Shown: positions 42,571 to 51,419, counted from the first letter of the stretch. The stretch: 64,000 bases of DNA from JACRCG01 sp964524835 (GCA_964524835.1 CAZGEG010000005.1:1-64000), one strand, 5' to 3'. Made by a program: numbers and translations. Notes: generated by a model from the letters alone, not told the origin.

Positions 42571-44661
42571 ATGGAGCACCGAAATCCAGACAGCATCAGC
42601 AGCATCCGCAACATCGGCATCATCTCCCACATCGATGCTGGCAAGACGACCGTGTCGGAGCGGATCCTCTATTACAGCGGCGAAACCCACAAGATGGGGG
42701 AAGTGCATGACGGCCAGGCGGTCATGGACTGGATGCCCCAGGAGCAGGAGCGGGGGATCACCATCACCGCCACCGCCACCAGCTGCCGCTGGGGGGAGTT
42801 CCGCATCAACCTGATCGACACCCCCGGCCACATCGACTTCACCATTGAGGTGGAGCGGAGCATGCGGGTCCTGGACGGGGCGGTGGCGATTTTCAGCGCC
42901 GTGGAAGGGGTCCAGCCCCAGAGCGAGTCAGTCTGGCGCCAGGCGGACCGCTACGGCGTCCCCCGGATCTGCCTCATCAACAAGATGGACCGGGTAGGCG
43001 CCGACTACCGCCAGACCCTGTCCCAGCTGGAAACCCGCCTGAAGGCGCGCCCCGTGCTCCTCCAGCTCCCCATCGGGGAGGAGGGCGGCTTCAGCGGCGT
43101 GATCGACCTGCTGAGCGGAGAGGCTCTCCTCTTCGACGTGTCCGACCTGGGGAGTACGGTGCAGCGAGGGCCGATTCCACCCGGCGCAGCGCAGGAAATG
43201 GAGGAAGCGCGCCTGAAACTGACCGAAGCGGCCGCCGACTTCGATGACGCGGTGATGGCCGACTTCCTGGACGGGAAACCTGTAACGGCGGAACGGCTGA
43301 GGAGCGCCATTCGGCGTGGGACTCTGGCCTGCTCCCTCTCCCCGGTACTGTTGGGGGCGGCACTGCGCAACAAGGGGATCCAGCCGCTTCTGGACGCGAT
43401 CGGCCTGTACCTCCCCTCACCGCTGGAAGCTTCTTCCCTGGCAGGCAGCAACCCCGATTCCGGAGCACGGGAGACGCTGACCTGCGACCCCGGGTCTCCA
43501 CTGCGGGCGCTGGCCTTCAAGGTGATGGCGGAGGAGGGGCGGCGTCTCACCTACCTCCGGGTCTACAGCGGCACTCTCCGCCCCGGGATGCAGCTTCTCA
43601 ACAGTACCCGGCGCTCACCGGAACGGATCAGGCACCTGTTCCGCATGCACGCTCACAAAAGAGAGGAGATCGGGGAGGCGCAGGCCGGCGACATCGTTGC
43701 CGTCCCCGGCTTCCAGAATACGCTGACCGGCGATACCCTCTGCGACCCTGCCCGGCCGCTGCTGCTCGAAGGGCTCACGATTCCGGAGCCGGTGGTTTCA
43801 CTGGCGGTGGAAGCGACCGGGACTGAGAACCGGGAGGCGCTCCCGCTCGCCCTGGAGCAGCTCCAGTGGGAGGATCCGACCTTCCGGGTTCACGAGGACC
43901 CGGATACCGGCCAGACGATCCTCACCGGGATGGGTGAACTCCATCTGGAGATTATCATTGACCGTCTCGCCCGTGAGTACGGGGTGAGAGTAAACACCGG
44001 CCGGCCGCGGGTGGTCTACCGTGAAACCCTGCACCACCAGGTGATGCGCCGGGAAGCGTTCCAGCGGATGGGAGAGCGAAATCCGGAAACAGTTGAGGTG
44101 CTGCTCCGCCTTGCCCCGCTCCCGAGGGGTAGCGGAGTGCGCATCCTTCTGCCGTCGGCCGGGCCGTTCCTCACCGCTGATCTCCTGACGGCCGCGGAGG
44201 AAAGCCTGCAACAGGGGTGCCGGTCCGGCTGCCGGACCGGTTACCCTCTCACAGACTTGGAGGTGCAGATGGAAATCCCGCTCGAATCGGGCGTACCGAG
44301 CCAGCAGGGTCTCAGGGCCGCAGCCATGCGCGGCATGGTCCATGCGGCGCAGGACGGCGGGCCTTTTCTCCTGGAGCCGATTATGTCACTTGAACTGGAG
44401 ATCCCGACGGAAAACCTGGGGAAAGTCATCGGTTCGCTCCAGCAGAAACGCGGTCGCGTGGAGGGGCTGGACCAGCGGGGCAGCAGTGAACTGGTACGGG
44501 CGACCGTGCCGCTGGCCGAGATGTTCGGCTACATGACCGAACTGCGCAGCGCGACGAAAGGGCGCGGAAGCTATACCATGGAATTTCTTCGTTTCGATGA
44601 GGCGCCGCCCGAAGTCCAGGTGCGCTTCGGCCTGGCGGAGACTGTGCCGAACAGGCGCTGA
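42571..44661 (+). CDS. fusA: Elongation factor G paralogue
   Basis: 696 aa translation GTPase. G1 ISHIDAGKTTVSERILYYSG, switch II DTPGHIDFTIEV, G4 NKMDR, EF-G domain II and domains III-V (GMGELHLEIIIDRLAREYGV; RGSYTMEFLRFDEAPP). ATG 42571 follows AAAGGAG. It is not in a str operon (no rpsL, rpsG, tuf), so this is likely a secondary EF-G of the EF-G2 type. Shorter motifs such as FSAVEGVQPQSESVW are intact. Confidence 0.93.
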   Translation: MEHRNPDSISSIRNIGIISHIDAGKTTVSERILYYSGETHKMGEVHDGQAVMDWMPQEQERGITITATATSCRWGEFRINLIDTPGHIDFTIEVERSMRVLDGAVAIFSAVEGVQPQSESVWRQADRYGVPRICLINKMDRVGADYRQTLSQLETRLKARPVLLQLPIGEEGGFSGVIDLLSGEALLFDVSDLGSTVQRGPIPPGAAQEMEEARLKLTEAAADFDDAVMADFLDGKPVTAERLRSAIRRGTLACSLSPVLLGAALRNKGIQPLLDAIGLYLPSPLEASSLAGSNPDSGARETLTCDPGSPLRALAFKVMAEEGRRLTYLRVYSGTLRPGMQLLNSTRRSPERIRHLFRMHAHKREEIGEAQAGDIVAVPGFQNTLTGDTLCDPARPLLLEGLTIPEPVVSLAVEATGTENREALPLALEQLQWEDPTFRVHEDPDTGQTILTGMGELHLEIIIDRLAREYGVRVNTGRPRVVYRETLHHQVMRREAFQRMGERNPETVEVLLRLAPLPRGSGVRILLPSAGPFLTADLLTAAEESLQQGCRSGCRTGYPLTDLEVQMEIPLESGVPSQQGLRAAAMRGMVHAAQDGGPFLLEPIMSLELEIPTENLGKVIGSLQQKRGRVEGLDQRGSSELVRATVPLAEMFGYMTELRSATKGRGSYTMEFLRFDEAPPEVQVRFGLAETVPNRR

Positions 44662-44836
44662 AACCGATGAAGGCGGCGCCGATGGCCCAGCGCCACGGCA
44701 GATAGCCGGTACCTTCTGGACCGAATAATTCTGATGCCGAGGCTGCACACGAAATGATATCTTTCAGTGACAAAATCACTCCGTTTTTATAAAATATATT
44801 CATCAGGTAACAACGAACGCAGAAGAGGAGGCTGCC

Positions 44837-45157
44837 ATGAAAAACTTACTTGCAATTCTGGCACTATTGGCGGCGTCCATGTTGTATTCTACATCCGGTC
44901 TTTCCGAAGAGAAATCAACTGGACTGTCTGACGATTACGGCCAGTACAAGGCCTATGAATTAAACAAGGATCAATGCCTGATTGTGGCTAAAAACTGCAG
45001 TGGTCCAAGTGAACCTGTTTTAAAGAGAGTGGAGCGGCTCAACAAGGAAATTGACAAAGGGTCCTCTGTGTATACTCCTGAAGAACTGAAGGTGCTCCAG
45101 GAACAGCTGAACTGGATCTACTATGAAAGCGGGGAGTTTCCGGCTGTCAGGCTGTAA
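44837..45157 (+). CDS. Small exported protein of unknown function
   Basis: 106 aa. Signal peptide MKNLLAILALLAASMLYSTS, then a mature part with two Cys (CLIVAKNCSG) and amphipathic helices (VLKRVERLNKEIDKG; PEELKVLQEQLNWIYYESG). Possible small periplasmic coiled-coil protein. ATG follows AGAAGAGGAGGCTGCC. The next small gene starts 26 bp downstream. Confidence 0.75.
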   Translation: MKNLLAILALLAASMLYSTSGLSEEKSTGLSDDYGQYKAYELNKDQCLIVAKNCSGPSEPVLKRVERLNKEIDKGSSVYTPEELKVLQEQLNWIYYESGEFPAVRL

Positions 45158-45183
45158 TGGATAAGGGAAAGGGAGTGCATGTC

Positions 45184-45339
45184 ATGACGGGTAATAAAGA
45201 CAAAGTATGTTCCGTAACGGATGCACGGCTGCTGAGCAAGCTGACAAGCAATGCGGAGGTTGTCTGTGCCCGATGCGGGGCAAAGGCGCACAACAAAGCC
45301 AATGTGTGCGATCCGGCTCCGTTTGAACCGGACCATTGA
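45184..45339 (+). CDS. Small CxxC protein
   Basis: 51 aa from ATG at 45184 (GGGAG upstream): MTGNKDKVCSVTDARLLSKL, then VVCARCGAKAHNKANVCDPA. Four Cys and one His in the last 30 residues suggest a zinc site. Likely co-transcribed with the exported protein upstream. Start could also be the ATG at 45157, in the same frame. Confidence 0.6.
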   Translation: MTGNKDKVCSVTDARLLSKLTSNAEVVCARCGAKAHNKANVCDPAPFEPDH

Positions 45340-45433
45340 AGGGTGCTATTGCAATAGCAGCTGTCGCAGTAACAGTTCCGAATGCGGAAATTGATATTTC
45401 ATGCGGGAAACATTCCGGGATAGTTTATGATTT

Positions 45434-45462
45434 AAAAGGTGGCTGAGCAGCCGCCTTTTTTT
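45434..45462 (+). terminator. Intrinsic terminator
   Basis: AAAGGTGGCT, loop GAGC, AGCCGCCTTTTTTT: a 7-bp GC-rich stem followed by seven T. It ends the small two-gene unit 44837-45339. Confidence 0.85.
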
Positions 45463-45547
45463 GTCCGCTCAATGTGTTCAGGTGTGGCAATAATTGATTG
45501 TTACAAGTTGCGTCATTACGGAGCTCAAAACTTGAGTACGCCAATTT

Positions 45548-45575
45548 TTGACAACCGCTGATTAAATGGTAGCAT
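45548..45575 (+). promoter_or_regulatory. Possible sigma-70 promoter before the cytochrome relic
   Basis: TTGACA at 45548-45553, a 16-base spacer and TAGCAT at 45570-45575, 60 bp before the ATG at 45635. Confidence 0.45.
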
Positions 45576-45634
45576 CAGGCACAGAAAGAGCAGCTAACCC
45601 TGCATGATGTCCGCTCCAACGGGTGGTGAACAAC

Positions 45635-46206
45635 ATGATACTTTCCTGGCTCATCAGCGGTCTCGTTTTAGCATCAGGTGTGATTGCGGCGCTCCTAATT
45701 CTGATGTACATCCTGCCGCTGGATTTTACAGAACCTTCCCCGATTCAGCAAATTTCATTCAGCCATACGCTGCATGCCGGCGTACATGGCATCAGTTGCC
45801 GCTATTGTCACCGTCATGTCGCCGTTTCAAGACTCGCCGGCATCCCGTCGGCGGCGGACTGCCGTGCCCGCCGTACCTACATCTACAGACGCGCCCCAGA
45901 TCAAAAACTGATGGCTTACCGGGACAGTCGCGAACAGATCCCCTGGGTAAGAGTCAAAGCTCTTCCTGACAATGTGTACTTTCCGCACATGATGCATATC
46001 CGCGCCCGGACTGACTGCTCCGCATGTCACGGGGGAAGGCGCTTTCGCAACCCCCCGGCCTGGACCAGAACACAGTTCGGGAGCACAGCGACGCACACAT
46101 CTTCAAGGCGATCACCTTCGGCTTCGGCCGCATGCCCCCCTTCAAGGACAAGTTTACGCAACTGGAACGCTGGGAACTGGTTAATTTCCTGCGCAGCCGA
46201 AAATAA
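45635..46206 (+). pseudogene. Decayed cytochrome: ActA-like 5' end joined out of frame to ActE-like 3' end
   Basis: From ATG 45635 (GGTGGTG upstream) a membrane helix (LISGLVLASGVIAALLILMY) precedes ActA-type sequence: FSHTLHAGVHGISCRYCHRH, RLAGIPSAADC, IPWVRVKALPDNVYF, DCSACHGG. The site after AGIPSAADC should hold a CXXCH but reads CRARR, so a heme is lost. After about 46035 a different frame encodes LDQNTVREHSDAHIFKAIT, GFGRMPPFKDKF and ERWELVNFLRSRK, which match the end of a monoheme cytochrome of ActE type with its Met ligand, but no CXXCH. ActB, ActC and ActD are absent, so an internal deletion is inferred. Confidence 0.75.
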
Positions 46207-46257
46207 GTCGCATCCAGGGCAGCTGTGCCATATATATCAACTCTGCCCCCTCACCCT

Positions 46258-46280
46258 GGCCCTCTCCCTCAGGGAGAGGG
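46258..46280. repeat. Short palindromic intergenic repeat
   Basis: CCCTCTCCCTCAGGGAGAGGG within CCCTCACCCTGGCCCTCTCC. This sequence type recurs between genes in many bacterial genomes and encodes the spurious peptide LTLALSLRERE. Confidence 0.6.
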
Positions 46281-46448
46281 AATTGAGTAGAAGCCATAAC
46301 GGGTGATTGGTTCTATTCAGCTTAAATAATGTATTCCTGGCTTTAACAAGTTGCGTCGTCGCGTCGTTGCGTGAAATATATCATTTTGGTTCCGGCTTGT
46401 CCGGCTTAGGTTTTGCGAATTGGCGGAAATACGAAAGGAGATACAGAT

Positions 46449-47237
46449 ATGGACCTCAAACTGAACGATAAAACTGCCCTTGTGTCCGGGTCGGCCAAAG
46501 GAATCGGTCTGGCCATCGCCGCGGCACTGGCCGGCGAAGGGGCAGAGGTCATAGTTACCGGCCGTTCCAAGGCGTCGGTAGTCATTGCCCGGGATGAAAT
46601 CATCCACCGTTTTCCCGAGGCTAGAGTTGAGGTCTTTGCCGGTGACCTGGCCGATGCCGCCGCGGTCGTGGAACTGGTCGGACGCTTTCCGGCGGTGGAC
46701 ATTCTGGTCAACAACCTCGGCATCTACGAGCCGAAAAAGTTCCAGGATATCCCCGACGAAGACTGGATTCGTTTATTCGAGATCAATGTCATGAGCGGCG
46801 TGCGCTTGTCCCGGGCCTACCTGCCGGGTATGAAGGAGCGCAACTGGGGGCGCATCGTCTTTATCAGCAGCGAAAGCGGCATCCAGATCCCCACCGAAAT
46901 GATCCATTACGGCATGACCAAGACGGCGCAACTTGCAATTTCCCGAGGGTTGGCGGAAACCTGCGCCGGCACCGGAGTCACGGTGAATGCCGTCCTGCCC
47001 GGCCCGACCCGCTCCGCCGGGGTGGAGGAATTCGTGACGGCCTTGAGCGCCGGCAAGCCGTTCGAGGAGTTCGAGCGGGAGTTTTTCAAGAACATCCGCC
47101 CGACTTCGCTGTTGCAACGGTTTGCCACCACCGATGAGGTGGCCGGCCTGGTCGCCTTCCTCTGCAGTCCGCTTTCATCCGCTACCAACGGGGCTGCGCT
47201 GCGGGTCGATGGCGGCGTAGTCAAGTCCTGTTATTAG
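46449..47237 (+). CDS. SDR-family oxidoreductase
   Basis: 262 aa from ATG 46449 (AAAGGAGATACAGAT). Glycine motif VSGSAKGIGLAIAAALAGEG, NNLG (ILVNNLGIYEPK), catalytic Ser in VFISSESGIQ, YxxxK as YGMTKTAQLAIS, and C-terminal GAALRVDGGVVKSCY. The NNLG in place of NNAG and the FLCSPLSSATNG end are typical of a subgroup near 3-oxoacyl-ACP reductases of unknown substrate. Confidence 0.92.
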   Translation: MDLKLNDKTALVSGSAKGIGLAIAAALAGEGAEVIVTGRSKASVVIARDEIIHRFPEARVEVFAGDLADAAAVVELVGRFPAVDILVNNLGIYEPKKFQDIPDEDWIRLFEINVMSGVRLSRAYLPGMKERNWGRIVFISSESGIQIPTEMIHYGMTKTAQLAISRGLAETCAGTGVTVNAVLPGPTRSAGVEEFVTALSAGKPFEEFEREFFKNIRPTSLLQRFATTDEVAGLVAFLCSPLSSATNGAALRVDGGVVKSCY

Positions 47238-47462
47238 ACGGGTTGGAGATATGACCAACTCGATGGGTGGAAGATGGGATACAGATGCAAGGTTATGCTC
47301 TATTCCGATCAGTGGAATCAATAGTTACAGGGATGAAAAAGCATCTAAGTGTCTGAAACCGGGTCTAACCGGTCATAAAGGCCGCCCGGACTGATCAACG
47401 GCGGCTACCGTTATGCGAGTTAGTATGGAGCAGCAACACGTCCATAGACCAGGAGGGGTGAC

Positions 47463-47948
47463 ATGAATAAGCAAGCAAAAAATACGATTTGCCTTTGGTT
47501 CGATGGCGACGCCGAGGACGCGGCGCGATTTTATGCCGAGACCTTTCCCGATTCATCCGTTGGCGCGGTGCTCCTCGCGCCGGGAGACTATCCGTCCGGG
47601 AAGAAGGGGGATGTGCTGACGGTCGAATTTACCGTGATGGGGATTCCCTGCCTCGGACTCAATGGCGGACCTGAGGTCAAGCACAACTTGGCATTCTCGT
47701 TCCAGGTCGCAACCGTCGACCAGGCCGAAACCGATCGTTACTGGAACGCGATCGTCGGCAACGGTGGCGAAGAGAGTGAGTGCGGCTGGTGCAAGGACAA
47801 ATGGGGCCTGTCCTGGCAGATTACGCCGATCGCTCTGATGAAAGCGATAACCGATCCCGACCCCGCTGTCGCCAAGCGCGCGTTCGATGCGATGATGGAG
47901 ATGAAAAAGATCGATATCGCCGCAATCGAGGCGGCGTGCCGCGGATAA
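47463..47948 (+). CDS. VOC/PhnB-like protein (3-dmu-9_3-mt family)
   Basis: 161 aa. Pattern typical of the family: ICLWFDGDAEDAARFYAETF at the start, FQVATVDQAETDRYWNAIVG, CGWCKDKWGLSWQITPIALM. Glyoxalase-like fold; enzyme activity mostly unknown. ATG follows CAGGAGGGGTGAC. It stands upstream of a thioesterase gene, 39 bp away. Confidence 0.9.
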   Translation: MNKQAKNTICLWFDGDAEDAARFYAETFPDSSVGAVLLAPGDYPSGKKGDVLTVEFTVMGIPCLGLNGGPEVKHNLAFSFQVATVDQAETDRYWNAIVGNGGEESECGWCKDKWGLSWQITPIALMKAITDPDPAVAKRAFDAMMEMKKIDIAAIEAACRG

Positions 47949-47987
47949 CCATCACAACAACACCGCCTGACGGAAGGAATTCACACT

Positions 47988-48410
47988 ATGAGCATCTGGA
48001 AGAGCCCGCTAACGTTGGATCAGCTCAAAGAGGGGTCTAAAGACACCTTGATGGAACAGCTGGGGATCGAGTACCTGGAGATCGGCGACGATCACCTGAA
48101 GGCACGGATGCCGGTGGATTCGAGGACCAGGCAGACGGCCGGTATCCTCCATGGAGGCGCCTCCGCCGCGCTGGCCGAGACCCTGGGAAGCATAGCGTCG
48201 GGAATGTGCGTTGACCGGGAGAAAAAAAGCATCGTCGGGCTCGAAATAAACGCTAATCACATCCGCCCGGTCACCGCTGGCTGGGTCACCGGCATAACAA
48301 AGCCGATCCATGTGGGCAACACGACCCAGATCTGGGAGATAAGGATTTACAACGAGCAGGAGAAGCTAGTCTGCATCTCACGGCTCACGGTTGCCAACAT
48401 AGACAAATAG
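47988..48410 (+). CDS. Hotdog-fold thioesterase (PaaI/MenI-like)
   Basis: 140 aa. Catalytic region TAGILHGGASAALAETLGSI with the conserved HGG, then GLEINANHIRPVTAGWVTG. This is the 1,4-dihydroxy-2-naphthoyl-CoA/PaaI thioesterase group, so a part in menaquinone synthesis is possible but not shown. ATG follows GGAAGGAATTCACACT. Confidence 0.9.
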   Translation: MSIWKSPLTLDQLKEGSKDTLMEQLGIEYLEIGDDHLKARMPVDSRTRQTAGILHGGASAALAETLGSIASGMCVDREKKSIVGLEINANHIRPVTAGWVTGITKPIHVGNTTQIWEIRIYNEQEKLVCISRLTVANIDK

Positions 48411-48555
48411 GGTTCACCACCGCTCTTTAACCGGATACGCAGCCGGGCGCGCCCCCATTTTCCTGTAAATCAGAGGCCCAAAAGCGGTATTATGGACATG
48501 GGAAACAAAAATATTTCCCGCTTGCAGCAATCGGGTGGAAAGGTGGTGATCGGGT

Positions 48556-49107
48556 ATGCAGCACCTGGAGACGAAAGAAAAGGTCGGACTGATCGTGGTG
48601 CTGACCGGGAACGGCAAGGGCAAGACCAGTTCCGCTCTGGGGATGGCGTTGCGGGCGGTCGGCCATAATCTGCGGGTTTGTATCATCCAGTTCATGAAGG
48701 GCGATCTTTACAGCGGCGAGATCGACGGGGTGAATTGGCTGGCCCCGCTGGTCGAATTCCACCAGACCGGCAAAGGTTTCTGCGGCATTCAGGGTAACCC
48801 CTATCCCCACCACGAACACCGCGCCAATGCCCAGTGTGCCATCGAGCTGTCCCGCGAGAAGATCCATTCGGGTCATTTCGACATGGTCATCCTGGACGAA
48901 ATCAACAACGCCCTCAAGCTCGGACTGGTGGACCTCCCCCAGGTGCTGGAACTGCTCGACTCCAAGCCGCCTCTCCTGCAGCTGGTACTGACCGGGCGGG
49001 ATGCCGACCCGAAGGTCTGCATGCGGGCCAATACCGTGACCGAGATGGTTGAAGTCAAACACGCCTATCGGGACGGGATCGAGCCGCAGCAGGGGATCGA
49101 TTACTGA
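48556..49107 (+). CDS. cobO: Cob(I)yrinic acid a,c-diamide adenosyltransferase
   Basis: 183 aa, CobO/BtuR family. P-loop VVLTGNGKGKTSSALGMALR, Asp motif VILDEINNALKLGLVDLPQV and LVLTGRDADPKVCMRANTVT. It adenosylates cobalamin precursors with ATP. No other cobalamin gene and no cobalamin riboswitch was seen nearby. Start ATG at 48556; a GGTGGTGATCGGG site is upstream. Confidence 0.93.
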   Translation: MQHLETKEKVGLIVVLTGNGKGKTSSALGMALRAVGHNLRVCIIQFMKGDLYSGEIDGVNWLAPLVEFHQTGKGFCGIQGNPYPHHEHRANAQCAIELSREKIHSGHFDMVILDEINNALKLGLVDLPQVLELLDSKPPLLQLVLTGRDADPKVCMRANTVTEMVEVKHAYRDGIEPQQGIDY

Positions 49108-49129
49108 ATCAAAGATTGAAGAATTCCTG

Positions 49130-49164
49130 AAAGCCCATGACCTGTCCGGTCACGGGCTTTTTTT
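49130..49164 (+). terminator. Intrinsic terminator after cobO
   Basis: AAAGCCCATGACC, loop TGTCC, GGTCACGGGCTTTTTTT. GC-rich stem and a run of seven T, 23 bases after the cobO stop. Confidence 0.9.
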
Positions 49165-49373
49165 ATGCCGGTTCACCGTTTATGAGTCATCGGTTCGCTC
49201 CCGGCGATCTCTGAACTTTTCCACCACCGTCCGCCGGTCCGCAGTTTTCTTTTCCAGTAGTCCGAGATATGAAGGACATAATCCCACGTGCATGATTCTA
49301 TGATATTATGAAGGTGCAAAACATGGTCAGGCATCCGTTTACAGCCTGTCGTCGAAAAAGGGAGGTGTTATGT

Positions 49374-49565
49374 ATGGCAAGCTTTTACGATACGGTGCAT
49401 GGTTCGGATTTAAGACGGGTTGAAGGACTCCTGAAAAAAGGGGGCATTGTTTATACTCTCCGAGCGATAGGTACAGATACGGCCCTGAAAGAGATCCAGG
49501 TAGCCGAAGAGGATTTTGCGGATGCTGAAAGGATTTTGTGCGGCTCGAGCCGCAGGAATAATTAA
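49374..49565 (+). CDS. DUF2007-like small protein
   Basis: 63 aa from ATG 49374 (GGGAGGTG upstream): SFYDTVHGSDLRRVEGLLKK, GGIVYTLRAIG, EIQVAEEDFADAERIL. The pattern of a short ferredoxin-like alpha/beta domain with VAEEDFADAERIL resembles the DUF2007 'signal transducing' family. Function unknown. Confidence 0.75.
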   Translation: MASFYDTVHGSDLRRVEGLLKKGGIVYTLRAIGTDTALKEIQVAEEDFADAERILCGSSRRNN

Positions 49566-49603
49566 GACGGTAACGCCGCATCACACTGCAGGGAGGCGCG
49601 ATC

Positions 49604-50002
49604 ATGATCAATGCTGAAATCAAACGCTTCGTCGAAGCGCAGGAGGTGGCAACGGTCGCCTCGACCGATGCCGATGGGTGTCCGCATCTGGCCCTCGGCA
49701 GCGGCATCAAGGTTCTGGATGATGAACATCTGCTGTTAGAAAACTGGTTCTGCCAGACCACACTCCGGAATGTAGCGCAGAACCGGCAGGTTGCCGTTGC
49801 GGTAATGGCGCATGGCACGGCCAGCGGCTACCAGTTCATCGGCAGCGTGGCGCACGGATTCGATGTAGCCCTGCTGGACGGCTATACACCCGGTGCGGTG
49901 CCGGCGGGTGACCTGCAGGCCTTGACCCGCTTGGTTGTAAGGGTTGAGGAGGTGCTGTCCTTCTGCACCGGAATACACAGTGACCTCCCGATAAAGGGTT
50001 GA
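49604..50002 (+). CDS. Pyridoxamine 5'-phosphate oxidase-like flavin protein
   Basis: 132 aa. Split-barrel fold typical of small PNPOx-like proteins: EAQEVATVASTDADGCPHLA, LLLENWFCQTTLRNVAQNRQ, VAVAVMAHGTASGYQFIGSV. FMN or heme/F420 binding is possible; activity unknown. ATG follows GGGAGGCGCGATC. Confidence 0.86.
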   Translation: MINAEIKRFVEAQEVATVASTDADGCPHLALGSGIKVLDDEHLLLENWFCQTTLRNVAQNRQVAVAVMAHGTASGYQFIGSVAHGFDVALLDGYTPGAVPAGDLQALTRLVVRVEEVLSFCTGIHSDLPIKG

Positions 50003-50135
50003 TATCTGCCTCAGCATGAGGTTATTACAGCACCGGCAGCTGCAGCTCCGGCTGGAAATAATGGCTCGGTGGTCAATCCGGCATAAATTCGATTGCAAGT
50101 TTCCCGGAAGACTTGGCAGTATCGAACGATCGCCA

Positions 50136-50714
50136 TCAGATCAGTCTGGACTCGGCTTTGTTCCAATCGATGTTGGCGAAAAATGCATCTATATACATGG
50201 GGCGCTTCAGTCCGAAATCCAGCATAAAGGCGTGCTCGAAAACATCCATGACCAGAATCGGCTCACATCCTGAAGGATGTCCGACATCGTGTTCATTGAT
50301 CCAAAAATTCATCAAGCGACCGTCCGTCCTGTCCTGGTACAGAACAGCCCAGCCGATGCCGCGCATGGCCCCGGTGGCCCTGAAGTCGGCTTCCCATGCT
50401 TCCATGCTGCCGAAATCGGCAGCCAGCTTTTCTGACAGGCTGCTCCCCGGGTCAAGTTTCCCCGTGCCCCCCAGATTCCCGAAATAGAGTTCATGCAGGC
50501 GCATGCCGTTGAACTCCCATCCCAGACGGCGCTTCATCTCAGCATAATCGGGACGGGAGGCATTTCCTTCCTTCATTAACGAGTTCAGTGACTCCAGCAG
50601 CTTGTTTGTGTTGGTTACATACCCCTGATACAGCGTAAAATGGTTTTGCAGCAGCGTCTCGCTAAAGTCATTCATTTTAAGCAGCATCGAAAAATCCCTG
50701 GCACTGTACGTCAT
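50136..50714 (-). CDS. Fe/Mn-superoxide dismutase-like protein, divergent N-terminal site
   Basis: 192 aa. The SOD fold is clear: LLQNHFTLYQGYVTNTNKLL, MRLHELYFGNLGGTG, GSMEAWEADFRATGAMRGIGW and the DxxxH metal motif MDVFEHAFMLDFG. The expected four ligands (His, His, Asp, His) appear present. The second-shell His/Tyr region after the first ligand is altered: family members have HxxxHHxxYV, while this has HFTLYQGYV. The activity and metal (Fe or Mn) are uncertain. ATG follows AGGAGGTTTTCGCC. Confidence 0.88.
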   Translation of the reverse strand: MTYSARDFSMLLKMNDFSETLLQNHFTLYQGYVTNTNKLLESLNSLMKEGNASRPDYAEMKRRLGWEFNGMRLHELYFGNLGGTGKLDPGSSLSEKLAADFGSMEAWEADFRATGAMRGIGWAVLYQDRTDGRLMNFWINEHDVGHPSGCEPILVMDVFEHAFMLDFGLKRPMYIDAFFANIDWNKAESRLI

Positions 50715-50805
50715 GGCGAAAACCTCCTGTTAGGTAAATGTATCCCTTATTACTCGATCAATTGGTTCATCCAGATAATTCTGCATATCCATTTGGGAGT
50801 TCTGT

Positions 50806-50997
50806 CTAATTCCAGCAGATGCAGGATACCGGGCAAACATCTATGGCCTGCTGCTGGATATCTTCTTCCGATGCGCCGCCCGGATCGAAACATTCTGCCT
50901 TATTGTTGTCACCGAAGCGGAATACATCGGGGAGGTTAGTGATGCATATTCCGCAACTTATACACATATCCTGATCGACAAATGGTTCCCGTGCCAT
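50806..50997 (-). CDS. Ferredoxin, single [4Fe-4S]
   Basis: 63 aa. Cluster ligands CISCGIC and the distant CPVSC (DVCPVSCICW); the order matches one 4Fe-4S cluster ferredoxin of the Fd_1/Fer4_13 type. N-terminus MAREPFVDQDM. ATG follows AAAGGAGATTTGAT. Partner unknown. Confidence 0.92.
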   Translation of the reverse strand: MAREPFVDQDMCISCGICITNLPDVFRFGDNNKAECFDPGGASEEDIQQQAIDVCPVSCICWN

Positions 50998-51221
50998 ATC
51001 AAATCTCCTTTGCTCCCTACGGTGGAATGGCGAAGTTTCAGAATTGAGTTACGCTCCGGTTCTAAAGCTTACCTGCAAATTCCAAAACTGCAAACATGGC
51101 GCTCACCGAATTATCCCGAATCTACTGCAACCGCAACAGAGAGCGAAAAAAAGTGAAACAAAGTCGATACAGGCAACCGCAAGGAGGCCCGGCTTTGTCA
51201 CTTCGTTCCCATTGAAAAAAA

Positions 51222-51419
51222 TCATGACCCCGCGTTCGCTTTCCTGTAGAACCCGATCAGGAATTCGGCGTCCCGGGGTGACAGGTCGAACGTGAAAATC
51301 GCTTTCTGAACGAGCGGCAGCACCGGCTGGCCCGGATTCTCCTGCAGATGGCCGGATATCCATTTGACTGCGCGTCGCAATTCTTCTCCTTCCGGTAACA
51401 GATCATGCATGGCTTTCAA
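51222..51419 (-). CDS. Small conserved-looking protein downstream of def
   Basis: 65 aa, not recognised. It contains EGEELRRAVKWISGHLQENP and LSPRDAEFLIGFYRK, an all-helical soluble protein. The frame opens with TTG at 51419 and an ATG at 51410; AAAGGAG sits just before the TTG. It overlaps the end of def by 8-17 bases, consistent with co-translation. Confidence 0.65.
   Translation of the reverse strand: MKAMHDLLPEGEELRRAVKWISGHLQENPGQPVLPLVQKAIFTFDLSPRDAEFLIGFYRKANAGS

Noticed and set aside
47238..47462. Possible c-di-GMP riboswitch before the VOC gene
   Set aside because: No match to the conserved GEMM core or its tetraloop could be found by eye.
48411..48555. Possible cobalamin riboswitch before cobO
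   Set aside because: The region is too short and lacks the conserved B12-box sequence.
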